From Candidatus Neomicrothrix sp. UBA7388 (lineage in GTDB: Bacteria; Actinomycetota; Acidimicrobiia; Acidimicrobiales; Poriferisodalaceae), in contig DKNM01000129.1 in assembly GCA_002470695.1 (NCBI GenBank), positions 1 through 10,909 of the forward strand: 10,909 bases of DNA, read 5' to 3'. A program made the translations under genes and the position numbers. The notes under the pieces were generated by a model. That model saw nothing but the letters and a program-made list of their open reading frames with translations. It was not told the DNA's origin and made no database searches. Below, piece after piece: positions 1 to 8,200 of the stretch. How positions within the stretch are numbered: the first letter of the stretch is position 1; each line of letters begins with the position of its first letter.

Positions 1-1139
1 CCTTCCTCAGGACCTGACGCGAGTAATTCGTCGCCAGCTCGCAGAGTTACCGATTTGCGCGGGTTGTATATATATCCGGATGCTCGACGAATGGCCAGAA
101 CGTGGTAGCCCGGATCAACGGCTAGGCCCAGTGATCCGAGAGTAACGTCTTCAGCTACTGAGTAAGGCGCAACCGGCACTTGGACGACCACGTCGTCGGT
201 GTCACCAAGAGCAAGGGCAAGCACAGGGTGCACATCCTCTTGGTCGAGAACCAGAGAAACAATCTGCAGAGCTTGATCACCAATATCTTCTGCCGCTTCC
301 GCAAGATGCAGCAATCCTCGAAGCTGCGATGGGTCGACGTCGTCGGCAGCAGCTCTCAGCACCCATGTCTGTAACGACACTTTCATTCCATCTAGCCGCT
401 CTTCAAGCGAACGTACTTCTCGAGCCAATGACAGGTCCTGAAGGACTAACGCCGAGTAGGCGAGTCCTATGGACGTTTCGGAGATATTTTTCATTTCAAC
501 CAATGTGTCGACAGCACGATCTAAGTCCGTCAACAGGTTCGGTGTATCCACTTGGGGGGGCACCCAGGGCGGTGCCGCCGCCAACTCACGAAGTCTTATT
601 ATTCCCGCCGGCTCACCTCTCATAAATAACGCATCACCGGGTTCAACTATTTCATCGCCATCAACGTCAGTAAGCCAACGGCGACCTCGTTGTATAGCTA
701 CTACGCGCATTCCCACAACGACCGGTAATTCCATATCTGAGAGAGGCCGGTTGGCTAAGTGGCTACCGTCGGCAACTACTAAGCGATGCGACACTTCTGC
801 GGCCTGAGCTAAATCGACTACAAGGGCCCTTGGAATTCCAATATTACGGAGAACTATCTTGGCTATATCAACAGCGGCATTAGCAATTTGTTCTATAGAT
901 GAGACGACTTGCAAGACTGAACTCATGCCGTCCACTTCGCGCGGATGTCGCACTGCAAGCATTGCTAGTGATCTCATCTCATGAACTAAATCCGACATCT
1001 CCTTCTCTAGTTCAAGAACGGACTCTGCCATGCCTTCGTCGTCGAAGTACAAGGCGGCGTAGGCAAGGTCAACCATCAATTCCGAGGCATCTTTAGACTC
1101 GGCTAAGAGCGTTTTGAGATTTCTTGGTTTGTCATCCAT
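1..1139 (-). CDS. Soluble PhoU-TrkA_C-PhoU-TrkA_C regulatory protein (3' end cut by window edge)
   Basis: An uninterrupted frame of 379 codons runs from ATG 1139 to the left edge without a stop. The protein is an internal duplication. Helical PhoU-like domains lie at about residues 10-100 and 203-300; their matching helices read SIEQIANAAVDIAKIVL and HLAEAAEDIGDQALQIVSLV. Each is followed by a beta-rich TrkA_C (RCK_C) domain, at about 115-185 and 310-379, with the hallmarks VEPGDALFMRGE and LRAGDELLASGPEE. There is no signal peptide or membrane helix, so it should be cytoplasmic. TrkA_C domains bind small ligands that gate ion transporters, and PhoU domains bind metals and partner transporters. 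With a transporter lacking regulatory domains just upstream, I infer that it controls that transporter in trans. The repeat pattern ends near the window edge, so few residues should be missing. GTG 1151 is an alternative start; neither has a strong ribosome-binding site. The ligand is unknown. Confidence 0.85.
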   Translation of the reverse strand, partial: MDDKPRNLKTLLAESKDASELMVDLAYAALYFDDEGMAESVLELEKEMSDLVHEMRSLAMLAVRHPREVDGMSSVLQVVSSIEQIANAAVDIAKIVLRNIGIPRALVVDLAQAAEVSHRLVVADGSHLANRPLSDMELPVVVGMRVVAIQRGRRWLTDVDGDEIVEPGDALFMRGEPAGIIRLRELAAAPPWVPPQVDTPNLLTDLDRAVDTLVEMKNISETSIGLAYSALVLQDLSLAREVRSLEERLDGMKVSLQTWVLRAAADDVDPSQLRGLLHLAEAAEDIGDQALQIVSLVLDQEDVHPVLALALGDTDDVVVQVPVAPYSVAEDVTLGSLGLAVDPGYHVLAIRRASGYIYNPRKSVTLRAGDELLASGPEE

Positions 1140-1239
1140 GACGTGTCCCACAGGCTAGGCAATAGAAACGGGGAGCAAAGACCAAACTAGCTAGTTCGAG
1201 AAAAACTGCCCGAATGCCTCTACTTACTTTTTCAGTCAT
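1132..1239 (-). CDS. Candidate 35-aa small protein between transporter and regulator
   Basis: In the 97-base gap an ATG at 1239-1237 overlaps the transporter's TGA as ATGA, the classical arrangement for translational re-initiation. The frame stays open for 35 codons and stops with TGA at 1134-1132, eight bases inside the next gene. The product would begin MTEKVSRGIRAVFLELASLV and end CLACGTRHG. It is basic, with a mildly hydrophobic middle (about residues 11-23) and a CxxC near the C-terminus. I recognise no family. An open frame of this length is not rare by chance, so the support is the overlap at both ends only. It could instead be non-coding spacer. Confidence 0.25.
   Translation of the reverse strand: MTEKVSRGIRAVFLELASLVFAPRFYCLACGTRHG
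1185..1196. repeat. 12-bp perfect palindrome AACTAGCTAGTT
   Basis: This exact palindrome lies about 46 bases upstream of the PhoU/TrkA_C start codon. It could be an operator for a dimeric regulator acting on an internal promoter. It also falls inside the candidate 35-aa ORF. No second copy was seen in the window, and function is not established. Confidence 0.25.
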
Positions 1240-2522
1240 GACAGACCAACCCATCCAATCGTTAGAACTATGGCCGCAGCGCCTCCAAGATCGACTGAGC
1301 TTGTTACCAGTGGCATTCCATAGGTGTCTGGATCCACACCTGCTCTTACCGCTAAAGCCGTTCCATAATAAGCGATAGCGCCAGCAAGCAAAGTTGCTAG
1401 AGCCCCACCCAGCACGGAAATCGAAACTAAAGACGCAACACCTGGAGACGCAAAACCAAAAACTTGACTAGTTAGCTGAGCCAAAAACCCATTGAGCAAT
1501 AAGACAGGCACAGCTATCAGTAGCGCCGCTATGAAGTCCCGCCGGGCGAGACGGCCAGGGACAGCGACAGGCTCGATTACCCCCAAATGGAATTTAGAAG
1601 ACATACGGGCCGACAAAATTCCACCAATCGCCCCCGCCGTACCTAAACAAGAGGGAACAAGAATTAACATTGCACGATTCTCAGCGAACGCCGCCAATTC
1701 GTGCTCTATAACGACACCAGCGATCACCAAGACAATTCCGGTAGCGAGCAAAATCGGGAGCGATTCCCAAAGAATTAAACGGACCAAACTGAGTCGACTC
1801 TGGCGCACCCATCCCAAACTTACAAGCGTCGCAACAATCACGATTGCCGAGAGAACGACCGTGAAATTGCTCATTTCTAGGAGCAAACTAGCTACCAGAA
1901 GCGCCGGCAAGGTTACGACGTCACCGACAGCGGAAACCAGCGGAGCATTCACATCATCTAGATCCCACCCTCGTTCGGCCGATCGCGCAGCAAGGGCGAG
2001 TGTTACCGCTATCAAAACAATGAATGACAGCAGCGAGCCAATCACCGACATAACAATTAGGTCCGAGATAGCTATTACCGAACTGAGACCAAAGATCGGA
2101 GCCAGAACTTTCGTCAGAACGGCAAGAACCAAAGCGGTAACCAACGAGAGGCTTGCAGCCGCTATGGCGTTCTGGATTACAAGAGAATCATTTCGTCGAG
2201 ACATCCGAAATGTTCCTGCGTGAATAGAGGTAGCTAGGCGACTGCCCAGCGCGCCAAAAATGTTCCCACGCATACCTATGGCAGCTGGAATTAAGACAAG
2301 CAACCCCGGATTACGCTCTAAAGTTCCGGTCATCCCAGCCAGAAATCCACCAGCTACGACCGCTGTAAGACTGCTAAAAGTCAGTGCAACCAAACTCTGC
2401 CGCATCCCAACACTGTCGGGCCCGAGCACACTGCGGCTTCGCCCGACTTGACGGCCTCGAAAACGCGTTTCTCCCTTCCGATCGCGGCTACTTGGCCACA
2501 ACGATCTGGGGAAAGTCGCCAT
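1236..2522 (-). CDS. SLC41/MgtE-like divalent cation transporter, membrane domains only
   Basis: The 428-residue protein is very hydrophobic, with about ten membrane helices in two related halves. The first half carries IPAAIGMRGNIFGALGSRL (79-97) and a DLDDVNAPLVSAVGDVV segment (187-203). The second carries VPSCLGTAGAIGGILSARM (289-307) and DPDTYGMPLVTSSVDLGG (397-414). These match the paired signatures of the MgtE membrane domain: a Gly-rich stretch after a Pro, and Asp-x-Asp...Pro-hydrophobic-(T/S)-(T/S)...Asp lining the ion path. Duplicated membrane-only members resemble SLC41-type transporters, for which Mg2+ is the expected substrate. The N-terminal MgtE_N and CBS sensor domains of classical MgtE are absent; the next gene probably supplies that control. 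The start is uncertain. ATG 2522 has no nearby ribosome-binding site, and the first 39 residues are polar and Arg-rich, so Val32 (GTG) or Met40 could be the true start. Confidence 0.85.
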   Translation of the reverse strand: MATFPRSLWPSSRDRKGETRFRGRQVGRSRSVLGPDSVGMRQSLVALTFSSLTAVVAGGFLAGMTGTLERNPGLLVLIPAAIGMRGNIFGALGSRLATSIHAGTFRMSRRNDSLVIQNAIAAASLSLVTALVLAVLTKVLAPIFGLSSVIAISDLIVMSVIGSLLSFIVLIAVTLALAARSAERGWDLDDVNAPLVSAVGDVVTLPALLVASLLLEMSNFTVVLSAIVIVATLVSLGWVRQSRLSLVRLILWESLPILLATGIVLVIAGVVIEHELAAFAENRAMLILVPSCLGTAGAIGGILSARMSSKFHLGVIEPVAVPGRLARRDFIAALLIAVPVLLLNGFLAQLTSQVFGFASPGVASLVSISVLGGALATLLAGAIAYYGTALAVRAGVDPDTYGMPLVTSSVDLGGAAAIVLTIGWVGLS

Positions 2523-2558
2523 ACACCTAGGGTGGCACCTAGTAGCCCTGCCAGAGGG

Positions 2559-2589
2559 TCTCCTTTTAACTTACTTTTCGAAAAGTTAA
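2559..2589 (-). promoter_or_regulatory. Palindrome and orphan Shine-Dalgarno between tlpA-like gene and transporter
   Basis: On the minus strand the end of the TlpA-like gene forms ACTTTTCGAAAAGT, a perfect 14-base palindrome (2573-2586). An alternative fold pairs TTAACTT with AAGTTAA (2566-2589). Directly after it comes AAAAGGAGA (2559-2567), a strong Shine-Dalgarno sequence. The annotated transporter ATG is about 37 bases further on, and no in-frame start codon lies between. The element may be an RNA structure or operator governing the transporter, or a remnant of an older start. The stem is A/T-rich and lacks a U-tract, so I do not call it a terminator. Confidence 0.3.
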
Positions 2590-3212
2590 ATTGACGTGCC
2601 GGCTAGTCTTTTCATCGCTGCAACCAGCTGGGCAGGTCCGAGATTTCCACTGAGCCGAAAGGCCACTGTTCCGTCAGCCTCAATGAATACAAAATAAGGG
2701 ACCGATGACGCACCGAATGCATCCGCTAACGCCAGAGAATCCGTGTCGGCTATAACCGGGAACCGCCAACCCTCCGATGTAAACCAATCACGGGGAGGGT
2801 GATTGCCTCGTTCTTTGGCCTCGAACGTCGAGACGGCGATTAGATCCACATTGGCCGGTAACTTATTCGCAAGTAACCACTCCGTTAGCGACGCAACTTC
2901 GCTCTGACAGTGCGGACACCAGTGAGCAAAAAACGCAACCACCAGAGGTTGACCAATTGGGGCCACGTTGACCACTTCTCCAGTCAACAGGTCTCTACCT
3001 GTTGCTGAAGGCGCCATGAGACCCTCAGCAGGGTCGTAGTCAGATCCGTCAAAGGGCGTTAGCGATACTCCCTGCACAGTGGATTCATTCCCCTTATCGG
3101 GCAAATCCGAGACAGATTCATCGCTACTACTTCCACGACAAGCGCCAGCAACCAACATAGAAACAGCCAAGGCCGGAATTAACCAACGGATCACAAACTT
3201 GAAGCTAACCAA
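2586..3212 (-). CDS. TlpA/ResA-like thioredoxin-fold lipoprotein
   Basis: This is a 208-residue exported thiol-disulfide protein. Residues 1-25 are a lipoprotein signal: a basic start, a hydrophobic core and a lipobox-like AGAC with the lipidated Cys at 25. A Ser/Asp-rich linker follows. The thioredoxin fold spans about 63-205 and shows VVAFFAHWCPHCQSEV, with redox Cys99 and Cys102 (WCPHC), and the cis-Pro motif SSVPYFVF (Pro172). It should sit on the outer face of the membrane and reduce or exchange disulfides, as TlpA and ResA do; the client is unknown. The TTG start follows the thioesterase stop by nine bases with no clear Shine-Dalgarno, suggesting translational coupling. GTG at codon 7 is an alternative that keeps the signal peptide. 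Confidence 0.85.
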   Translation of the reverse strand: MVSFKFVIRWLIPALAVSMLVAGACRGSSSDESVSDLPDKGNESTVQGVSLTPFDGSDYDPAEGLMAPSATGRDLLTGEVVNVAPIGQPLVVAFFAHWCPHCQSEVASLTEWLLANKLPANVDLIAVSTFEAKERGNHPPRDWFTSEGWRFPVIADTDSLALADAFGASSVPYFVFIEADGTVAFRLSGNLGPAQLVAAMKRLAGTSI

Positions 3213-3221
3213 CGGGAGCCG

Positions 3222-4076
3222 TCAATCCTGAGTTCGCGTAAATTTCCACTCCCCAATCGTGTCAGCCTCACGAGGCAGAATGACGCCAATTTGACGCGAA
3301 AGAGCAAGCAAATCTCCCTCACGCGACCAAATTTCGCCCGATTCGTCTAAGAATCCATTACGACCCGAAAGTTGTCTGAAAACTGATGCACAAAAGCTGT
3401 CATCGGCCAACTCTAATTTGCCGGGATCAACTCGAAATTGAACGGTTAATTCCACAGTAGGAGTGTGAACCGGTAGGTCGGTGTGAATCATTATCGCCGG
3501 AACCCACGAATCGGCCATAGCAGTCAATATCGCTGCATCGTAGGGTTCCGGCTCGCTCAACCGGCACCAACCTCCCACTTCATAGGCGCCCGCAATTGTT
3601 GAAGTCTCAGAATGTCCTGGGACGCCAACGCCCCATAGCTGTTCCCATCTTTGTCGGAGCGGAACAAGTGGACTTTCGCTTGCCATTGTCCACGTTTCAT
3701 CGATACTCGGCAAAGCAGGGAAATCGCGTTGCTCCCATGGCTGAAGGGAGTCTTCTAAGTCTCCAACCGCTACAAGGGCTATCGCTATTGGACGTGCTTT
3801 CTGCGTCATCCTCACCGATGCAAAGCCAGCTATCCGGCCCAACTTTTCAACCGTCACTTCTATATCTACATTTCCTTCACCAGGAGCCGACAAGAAATGG
3901 GTCGAAATCGTACGAACGGTTCTCTCAACCCCTAGGCACTGTTGAGCAGCTCTGAGACAAAGAGCTGCAATTATCCCGCCATTTGGCCCGTTTACCACCC
4001 ACCATGATTGATCGAACCCGGCCGTGAATCTGCCGTCTGCGACCTCATTCATTGCCATTGCTTTCGAGAATTTCAT
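3222..4076 (-). CDS. Acyl-CoA thioesterase-like double-hotdog protein
   Basis: The 284-residue protein has the length and layout of the TesB / 4HBT_3 family, which hydrolyses acyl-CoA to free fatty acid and CoA in the cytoplasm. The first hotdog (about 10-105) contains WWVVNGPNGGIIAALCLRA, where the Gly-rich turn begins the long hotdog helix, and the strand VRTISTHFLSAPGEG. The second (about 163-270) contains ADSWVPAIM, DLPVHTPTVELTVQFR and the C-terminal signature DESGEIWSREGDLLALSRQ. ATG 4076 is preceded by GGAAAG with a six-base spacer. It is the first gene of the leftward run, nine bases from the TlpA-like gene. Substrate chain length cannot be read from the sequence. Some members of this superfamily have no proven enzymatic role. 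Confidence 0.8.
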   Translation of the reverse strand: MKFSKAMAMNEVADGRFTAGFDQSWWVVNGPNGGIIAALCLRAAQQCLGVERTVRTISTHFLSAPGEGNVDIEVTVEKLGRIAGFASVRMTQKARPIAIALVAVGDLEDSLQPWEQRDFPALPSIDETWTMASESPLVPLRQRWEQLWGVGVPGHSETSTIAGAYEVGGWCRLSEPEPYDAAILTAMADSWVPAIMIHTDLPVHTPTVELTVQFRVDPGKLELADDSFCASVFRQLSGRNGFLDESGEIWSREGDLLALSRQIGVILPREADTIGEWKFTRTQD

Positions 4077-4133
4077 GTAGTTCTTTCCGCGTGAGTATCT
4101 GAACTTTCAATATAAAAACTCTGCAGACTTTAG
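4077..4133. promoter_or_regulatory. Divergent promoter region
   Basis: These 57 bases separate the leftward thioesterase and the rightward dehydrogenase-like gene, so both promoters must lie here or inside the neighbours. On the plus strand TATAAA (4111-4116) is a plausible -10. On the minus strand TATATT (4114-4109) and GATACT (4099-4094) are candidates. No convincing -35 sits at the right distance for any of them. The minus-strand GGAAAG before ATG 4076 is the thioesterase ribosome-binding site. Confidence 0.35.
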
Positions 4134-5207
4134 GTGCAGTCCGCGCCGTTGCGCCGGCACAAGTGGCACAATTCATCTGTGGAAATCAAACAACTCAAAT
4201 CTACAAACGGTTTTGTAATCTATGACTTGCCGGGCGCTGACACCTATGTCGGGCCCACACGACTGGGAGCGAAGCTTGCTCCGGGCAACGCAGAAATGCT
4301 CGTTCGCCACCAAACCTACGTGTTCGGTCTACTCGAGGAGCAAAAGAGTGGTGCAACTATTGGACTAAAAGTAGATCCAGACGACACTGAAGCGGCAGTG
4401 GCAGCCGTTGCTGAAGAGATGCTCGCCGATTTCGAATCGCAAAGTTTCCTCACTAGCCCGGGCCTGAGACTCAATCGGAACTCTCTCGAACCTGTTCTTC
4501 GCTACGACAAGCGAAATTCATTGACGCTTGCCGATCGTGACGGCGTCTCATTCGAAGAAGAACTTTTAGGGCTGGGAGCGGCAACGGCAGCCGCCCTTGC
4601 AGTCAAACCAACTAACGACTGGAAAGTCGCCATTGAAGGCTTCAACCAAGTCGGCTTATCAGTCGCTCGCGAGGTTGAGCGCCTCGGCGGTCATGTGGAG
4701 AGGATTGCAACGAGTAAGGGATGCGTCACAGGTCAATTCGATAGTTCAACACTGGCCGACGCTTGGATGGATTCAGGTGTTAACTGCATCGAAAAACTAG
4801 GCGCACCAGGCAAACCTTGGGATGTTTGGAAGGCCGATGTCGACGCAATATTTGTTGGGTCAAAACCTGGAGCCATCTCGGGGGAAGGCGCTAACGGGGT
4901 CGCCACCACGCCTGTGATCGCTACATCACCGGCAGCTATTTCTTCAAAAGCATTAGCTATTCTTCGCAGAAATGGTGCTCCTGCTATCTCAGACTTCTTG
5001 ACCGGTGTCGGACCCGCTTTGGTCTGGTGGGCTTCCTCCGAAGTCGATGCTGAGGAGTTACGCGCTACGACAGTTAACACCGTTACCCACCTACTCGAAG
5101 AGATTGATGGACATGAAGATGGAGCATTTATGGCCGCGTGTTACAAAGCGGAAGCTTTCATTGAAAGTTGGCAGGAGACCCGTCCATTTGGTCGTCCGCT
5201 GGGATAG
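4134..5207 (+). CDS. Degenerate Glu/Leu/Phe/Val dehydrogenase homologue, probably not a dehydrogenase
   Basis: The length (357 residues from GTG 4134, or 342 from GTG 4179) and layout follow leucine dehydrogenase. There is a short N-terminal domain with VGPTRLGAK (39-47) where the family has GP-x-x-GG-x-R, and then a Rossmann domain from about 145. The functional residues are replaced. The family motif TYKNA reads TYVFG (Val63 for the substrate Lys). GGAK reads SGAT (Thr75 for the catalytic Lys), with the same 12-residue spacing. The catalytic Asp of AEDVGT falls on SPGLRL. The nucleotide loop GLGNV reads GFNQVG (169-174), and the acidic residue after strand two is Thr193. The late AGSANN motif reads ATSPAA. 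I infer a non-catalytic or repurposed fold. GTG 4179 may be the real start, since the first 15 residues are not family-like. The reading frame is intact, which argues against a pseudogene. Confidence 0.7.
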   Translation: MQSAPLRRHKWHNSSVEIKQLKSTNGFVIYDLPGADTYVGPTRLGAKLAPGNAEMLVRHQTYVFGLLEEQKSGATIGLKVDPDDTEAAVAAVAEEMLADFESQSFLTSPGLRLNRNSLEPVLRYDKRNSLTLADRDGVSFEEELLGLGAATAAALAVKPTNDWKVAIEGFNQVGLSVAREVERLGGHVERIATSKGCVTGQFDSSTLADAWMDSGVNCIEKLGAPGKPWDVWKADVDAIFVGSKPGAISGEGANGVATTPVIATSPAAISSKALAILRRNGAPAISDFLTGVGPALVWWASSEVDAEELRATTVNTVTHLLEEIDGHEDGAFMAACYKAEAFIESWQETRPFGRPLG

Positions 5208-5219
5208 CACCCCCGCCAT

Positions 5220-8200
5220 CTAACGAAAATCTCGGCTGGGGATACTTGTTAGAAGATCGAGTTTCTCAACTCGTTCAGCGATTACATTCACAGCGAGTCC
5301 ATGCCGTTCAAGTCGGCCCTTAACCATCAAAGCTGACTCCGTGCGAAGAATGGACCGGAAACGCAGCCAGCACCCATTGGAGACTATGACATTAATAAGA
5401 CCAGTCTCATCTTCAAGATTGATGAATACAGTTCCCGAGGCTGTTGTTGGGCGTTGTCGATGGGTTACAACACCTGCGACTTTTACTTTGCCAATCTCGC
5501 AAACCAAAAGATCACTCGCAGTGAAAATGCCTTTATCTCGCAACTCTTCTCTAAGAAAAAGGGTCGGATGTCCATCTGGAGCAATCCCAGTTGCCCACAA
5601 GTCAGAAACTGCCTCGTCTTGTAACGACATTCCAGGCAGCGCAGGTGGCGAAGCTCCGGTAACTATGCCCTGAAGTCGGTCCGGACGGGATTGCGCAACA
5701 GCTCCTACGGCCCACAACGCGTCACGTCGTTCAAAGCCAAGACATTTAAAAGCGCCTGCTGTCGCCAATGCTTCCAATTGCTTTTCAGAGATAGATGTTT
5801 GTCTTGAGAGCTGCTCCAAATCCTCATATGGTCCTGCGGCTGCAATTTCAAGAGCTAAATCGGAGCTAAGACCTCTAACAGATGTAAAGCCCAGACGTAC
5901 CGCTGCGTTACCTACCGAATCTTTACAGAATTCAAGTCTCGACTTATCTGCCGACAAATTTAGATCCGGAGTTAAGACTTTTACTCCATGACGTCTGGCG
6001 TCTTGAACCAAAGAATGCGGCGAATAGAACCCCATGGGTTGAGAGTTAATTAGAGACGCGCAGAAAGCTGCTGGGTAGTGATACTTGATCCAAGATGAGG
6101 CGTACACCAAGTGAGCAAATGAAACAGAATGACTCTCGGGAAACCCGTAGTTGGCGAAAGCAACCATTTTGTTCCAAATTTGATCAGCAACTTCTCCAAT
6201 AACTCCCCGTTCTGCCATCCCTTCATAGAATCGGAACCGAAGACGATTCATACGTTCTCGAGATCGTTTAGATCCCATTGCCTGACGTAATTCATCTGCT
6301 TCTGCCGGTTGAAAGCCCGCTACGTCAATCGCCATCTGCATTAACTGCTCTTGGAAGAGCGGAACACCTAGAGTTTTTGACAGAGCAGGCTCTAACAGCG
6401 GATGAAGGTATGTAACCGCTTCTTCCCCGTTGCGGCGCCGTATGTAGGGGTGCACAGACCCGCCTTGGATAGGACCCGGTCGGATAAGCGCAACTTCAAC
6501 AACCAAGTCATAGAAACACCGAGGTTTCAGTCTCGGAAGAGTCGCCATTTGCGCTCGCGACTCAACTTGGAACACACCAATCGAATCAGCTCGGCACAGC
6601 ATCTCGTACACATCATCCTCTTGCGGCAATGCCCCGAGGTCAACCTCCACGCCATGCGTTTCGGCAATTAAATCGACAGCAACGTGTAATGCTGAGAGCA
6701 TCCCCAAGCCAAGTAAATCAAATTTGACTAAACCAACTGCAGCACAGTCATCTTTATCCCACTGCAATACAGACCGATCAGTTTTGCTAGCCCACTCAAC
6801 GGGACACACCTCAACCACTGGACGATCACAAATAACCATTCCGCCAGAGTGAATACCTAGATGACGCGGAGCTCTTTCGATTGCAGAAGCTAAACGTGCA
6901 ACATCTGGTGGCAATAAATCTTCACCCTGATTACTTAATTTCTTCTGAGACCTCACTGACTGGTGTCGGTCAATTGACTTAGCCCAAGCATCCTGCTGCC
7001 CTGAGTCGTACCCCAAGGCACGAGAGGCATCGCGGATCGCAGATCGAGTTCGGTATGTGATCACATTGGCTACCTGCGCAGTGTGTTCTCTTCCATAACG
7101 CTCGAACACATACTGAATAACTTCCTCGCGCCTCCCACTCTCAATATCAAGGTCGATGTCAGGAGGCCCCTCGCGCTCTGGCGAAAGAAATCGCTCAAAT
7201 AACAGCCCAAGAGAAACAGCATCAACATTGGTGATACCGAGAGCAAAACAAACAGCAGAGTTAGCAGCCGAACCCCGACCTTGACAAAAGATGTCGCGAC
7301 TACGACAGAATGAGACAATGTCCCAAACAACAAGAAAGTAACCGGGAAAACCTAGCTGTTCGATAAGCCCAAGCTCGTAGTCAATCTGTTGCCAAGCACC
7401 AGCGATCTTCTCCGCAGAGCGCAACCCATAGCGTCCTCGGGCTCCCTCATCAACTACTCGACGCAAATACGCCATTTCATCTAAGCCACTTGGGCATGGG
7501 TATGGGGGAAGTCTCGGAGCAACTAAAGACAAATCAAAAGCACAATCAAGTCCTAATTCGCTTGCAGTCTCAACTACACCTGGATACCGAGAAAACCATT
7601 GCCTTTGTTCAACCCCTGACCGGAGGTGGGCAGAGCCGTTAGCAGGAAGCCACCCATCTATCTGGTCGAGTGATCGGCGGCTTCGAATCGCCGCCATAGC
7701 TCGCGCCAAGTAACGCTGCGCAGGAACTGCATAGTGAACGACGTTTGTGCAGAGGAGACCAACATTGTGTTGCGTCGCCAGCGCAGCTAAAGAATCATTC
7801 CGAGCATCATCTTCCGGTTCCCCGTGACTCCAAAGTTCGACAAAAACATTTTCATTGCCTGCAGCTTCCGCTAAAAGCTGCAGTTCTCTTGCAGCAGCTG
7901 ACTTCCCATTAGCTTGAAGCGCATCGGGCACAATGCCTCGACGACCGGCAGTCAGAATTGCCCAGTCACCTCTATGGCAGTCCAGTGCTTCTAGTAACTC
8001 AAAAGTAGATAGACGAGGCGAATTCTTTTTCCCTGCAATTTGACTCCGAGAAAGCAAAGCAGATAGCGACGCGTAACCCGAAGGGTTTCGAGCCAACAAA
8101 ATCAAGCGCTTCCCAACTGGATCGGCAGAACCTACCCGAGAAGAATTTACAGGGCTTGTAACAGCACCAAAACTTTCCGCTACCTCCCATGCATCTAGTG

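Noticed and set aside
545..565. Run of seven G at the 'cttggggggg' stretch as a possible frameshift in the PhoU/TrkA_C gene
   Set aside because: The minus-strand frame stays open and domain-consistent on both sides, with PhoU repeat 2 and TrkA_C repeat 2 in the same frame as repeat 1.
180..1096. Several plus-strand open frames of 64-112 codons near the left edge
   Set aside because: They are shadows of the minus-strand PhoU/TrkA_C gene, whose continuous frame and duplicated domains explain the region. They lack domains and consistent start signals.
1492..2223. Open plus-strand frame of 243 codons antisense to the cation transporter
   Set aside because: Its product is a low-complexity Thr/Ala/Arg/Ser sequence with no domain, typical of the antisense of a hydrophobic membrane-protein gene. 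The opposite strand has clear SLC41/MgtE motifs.
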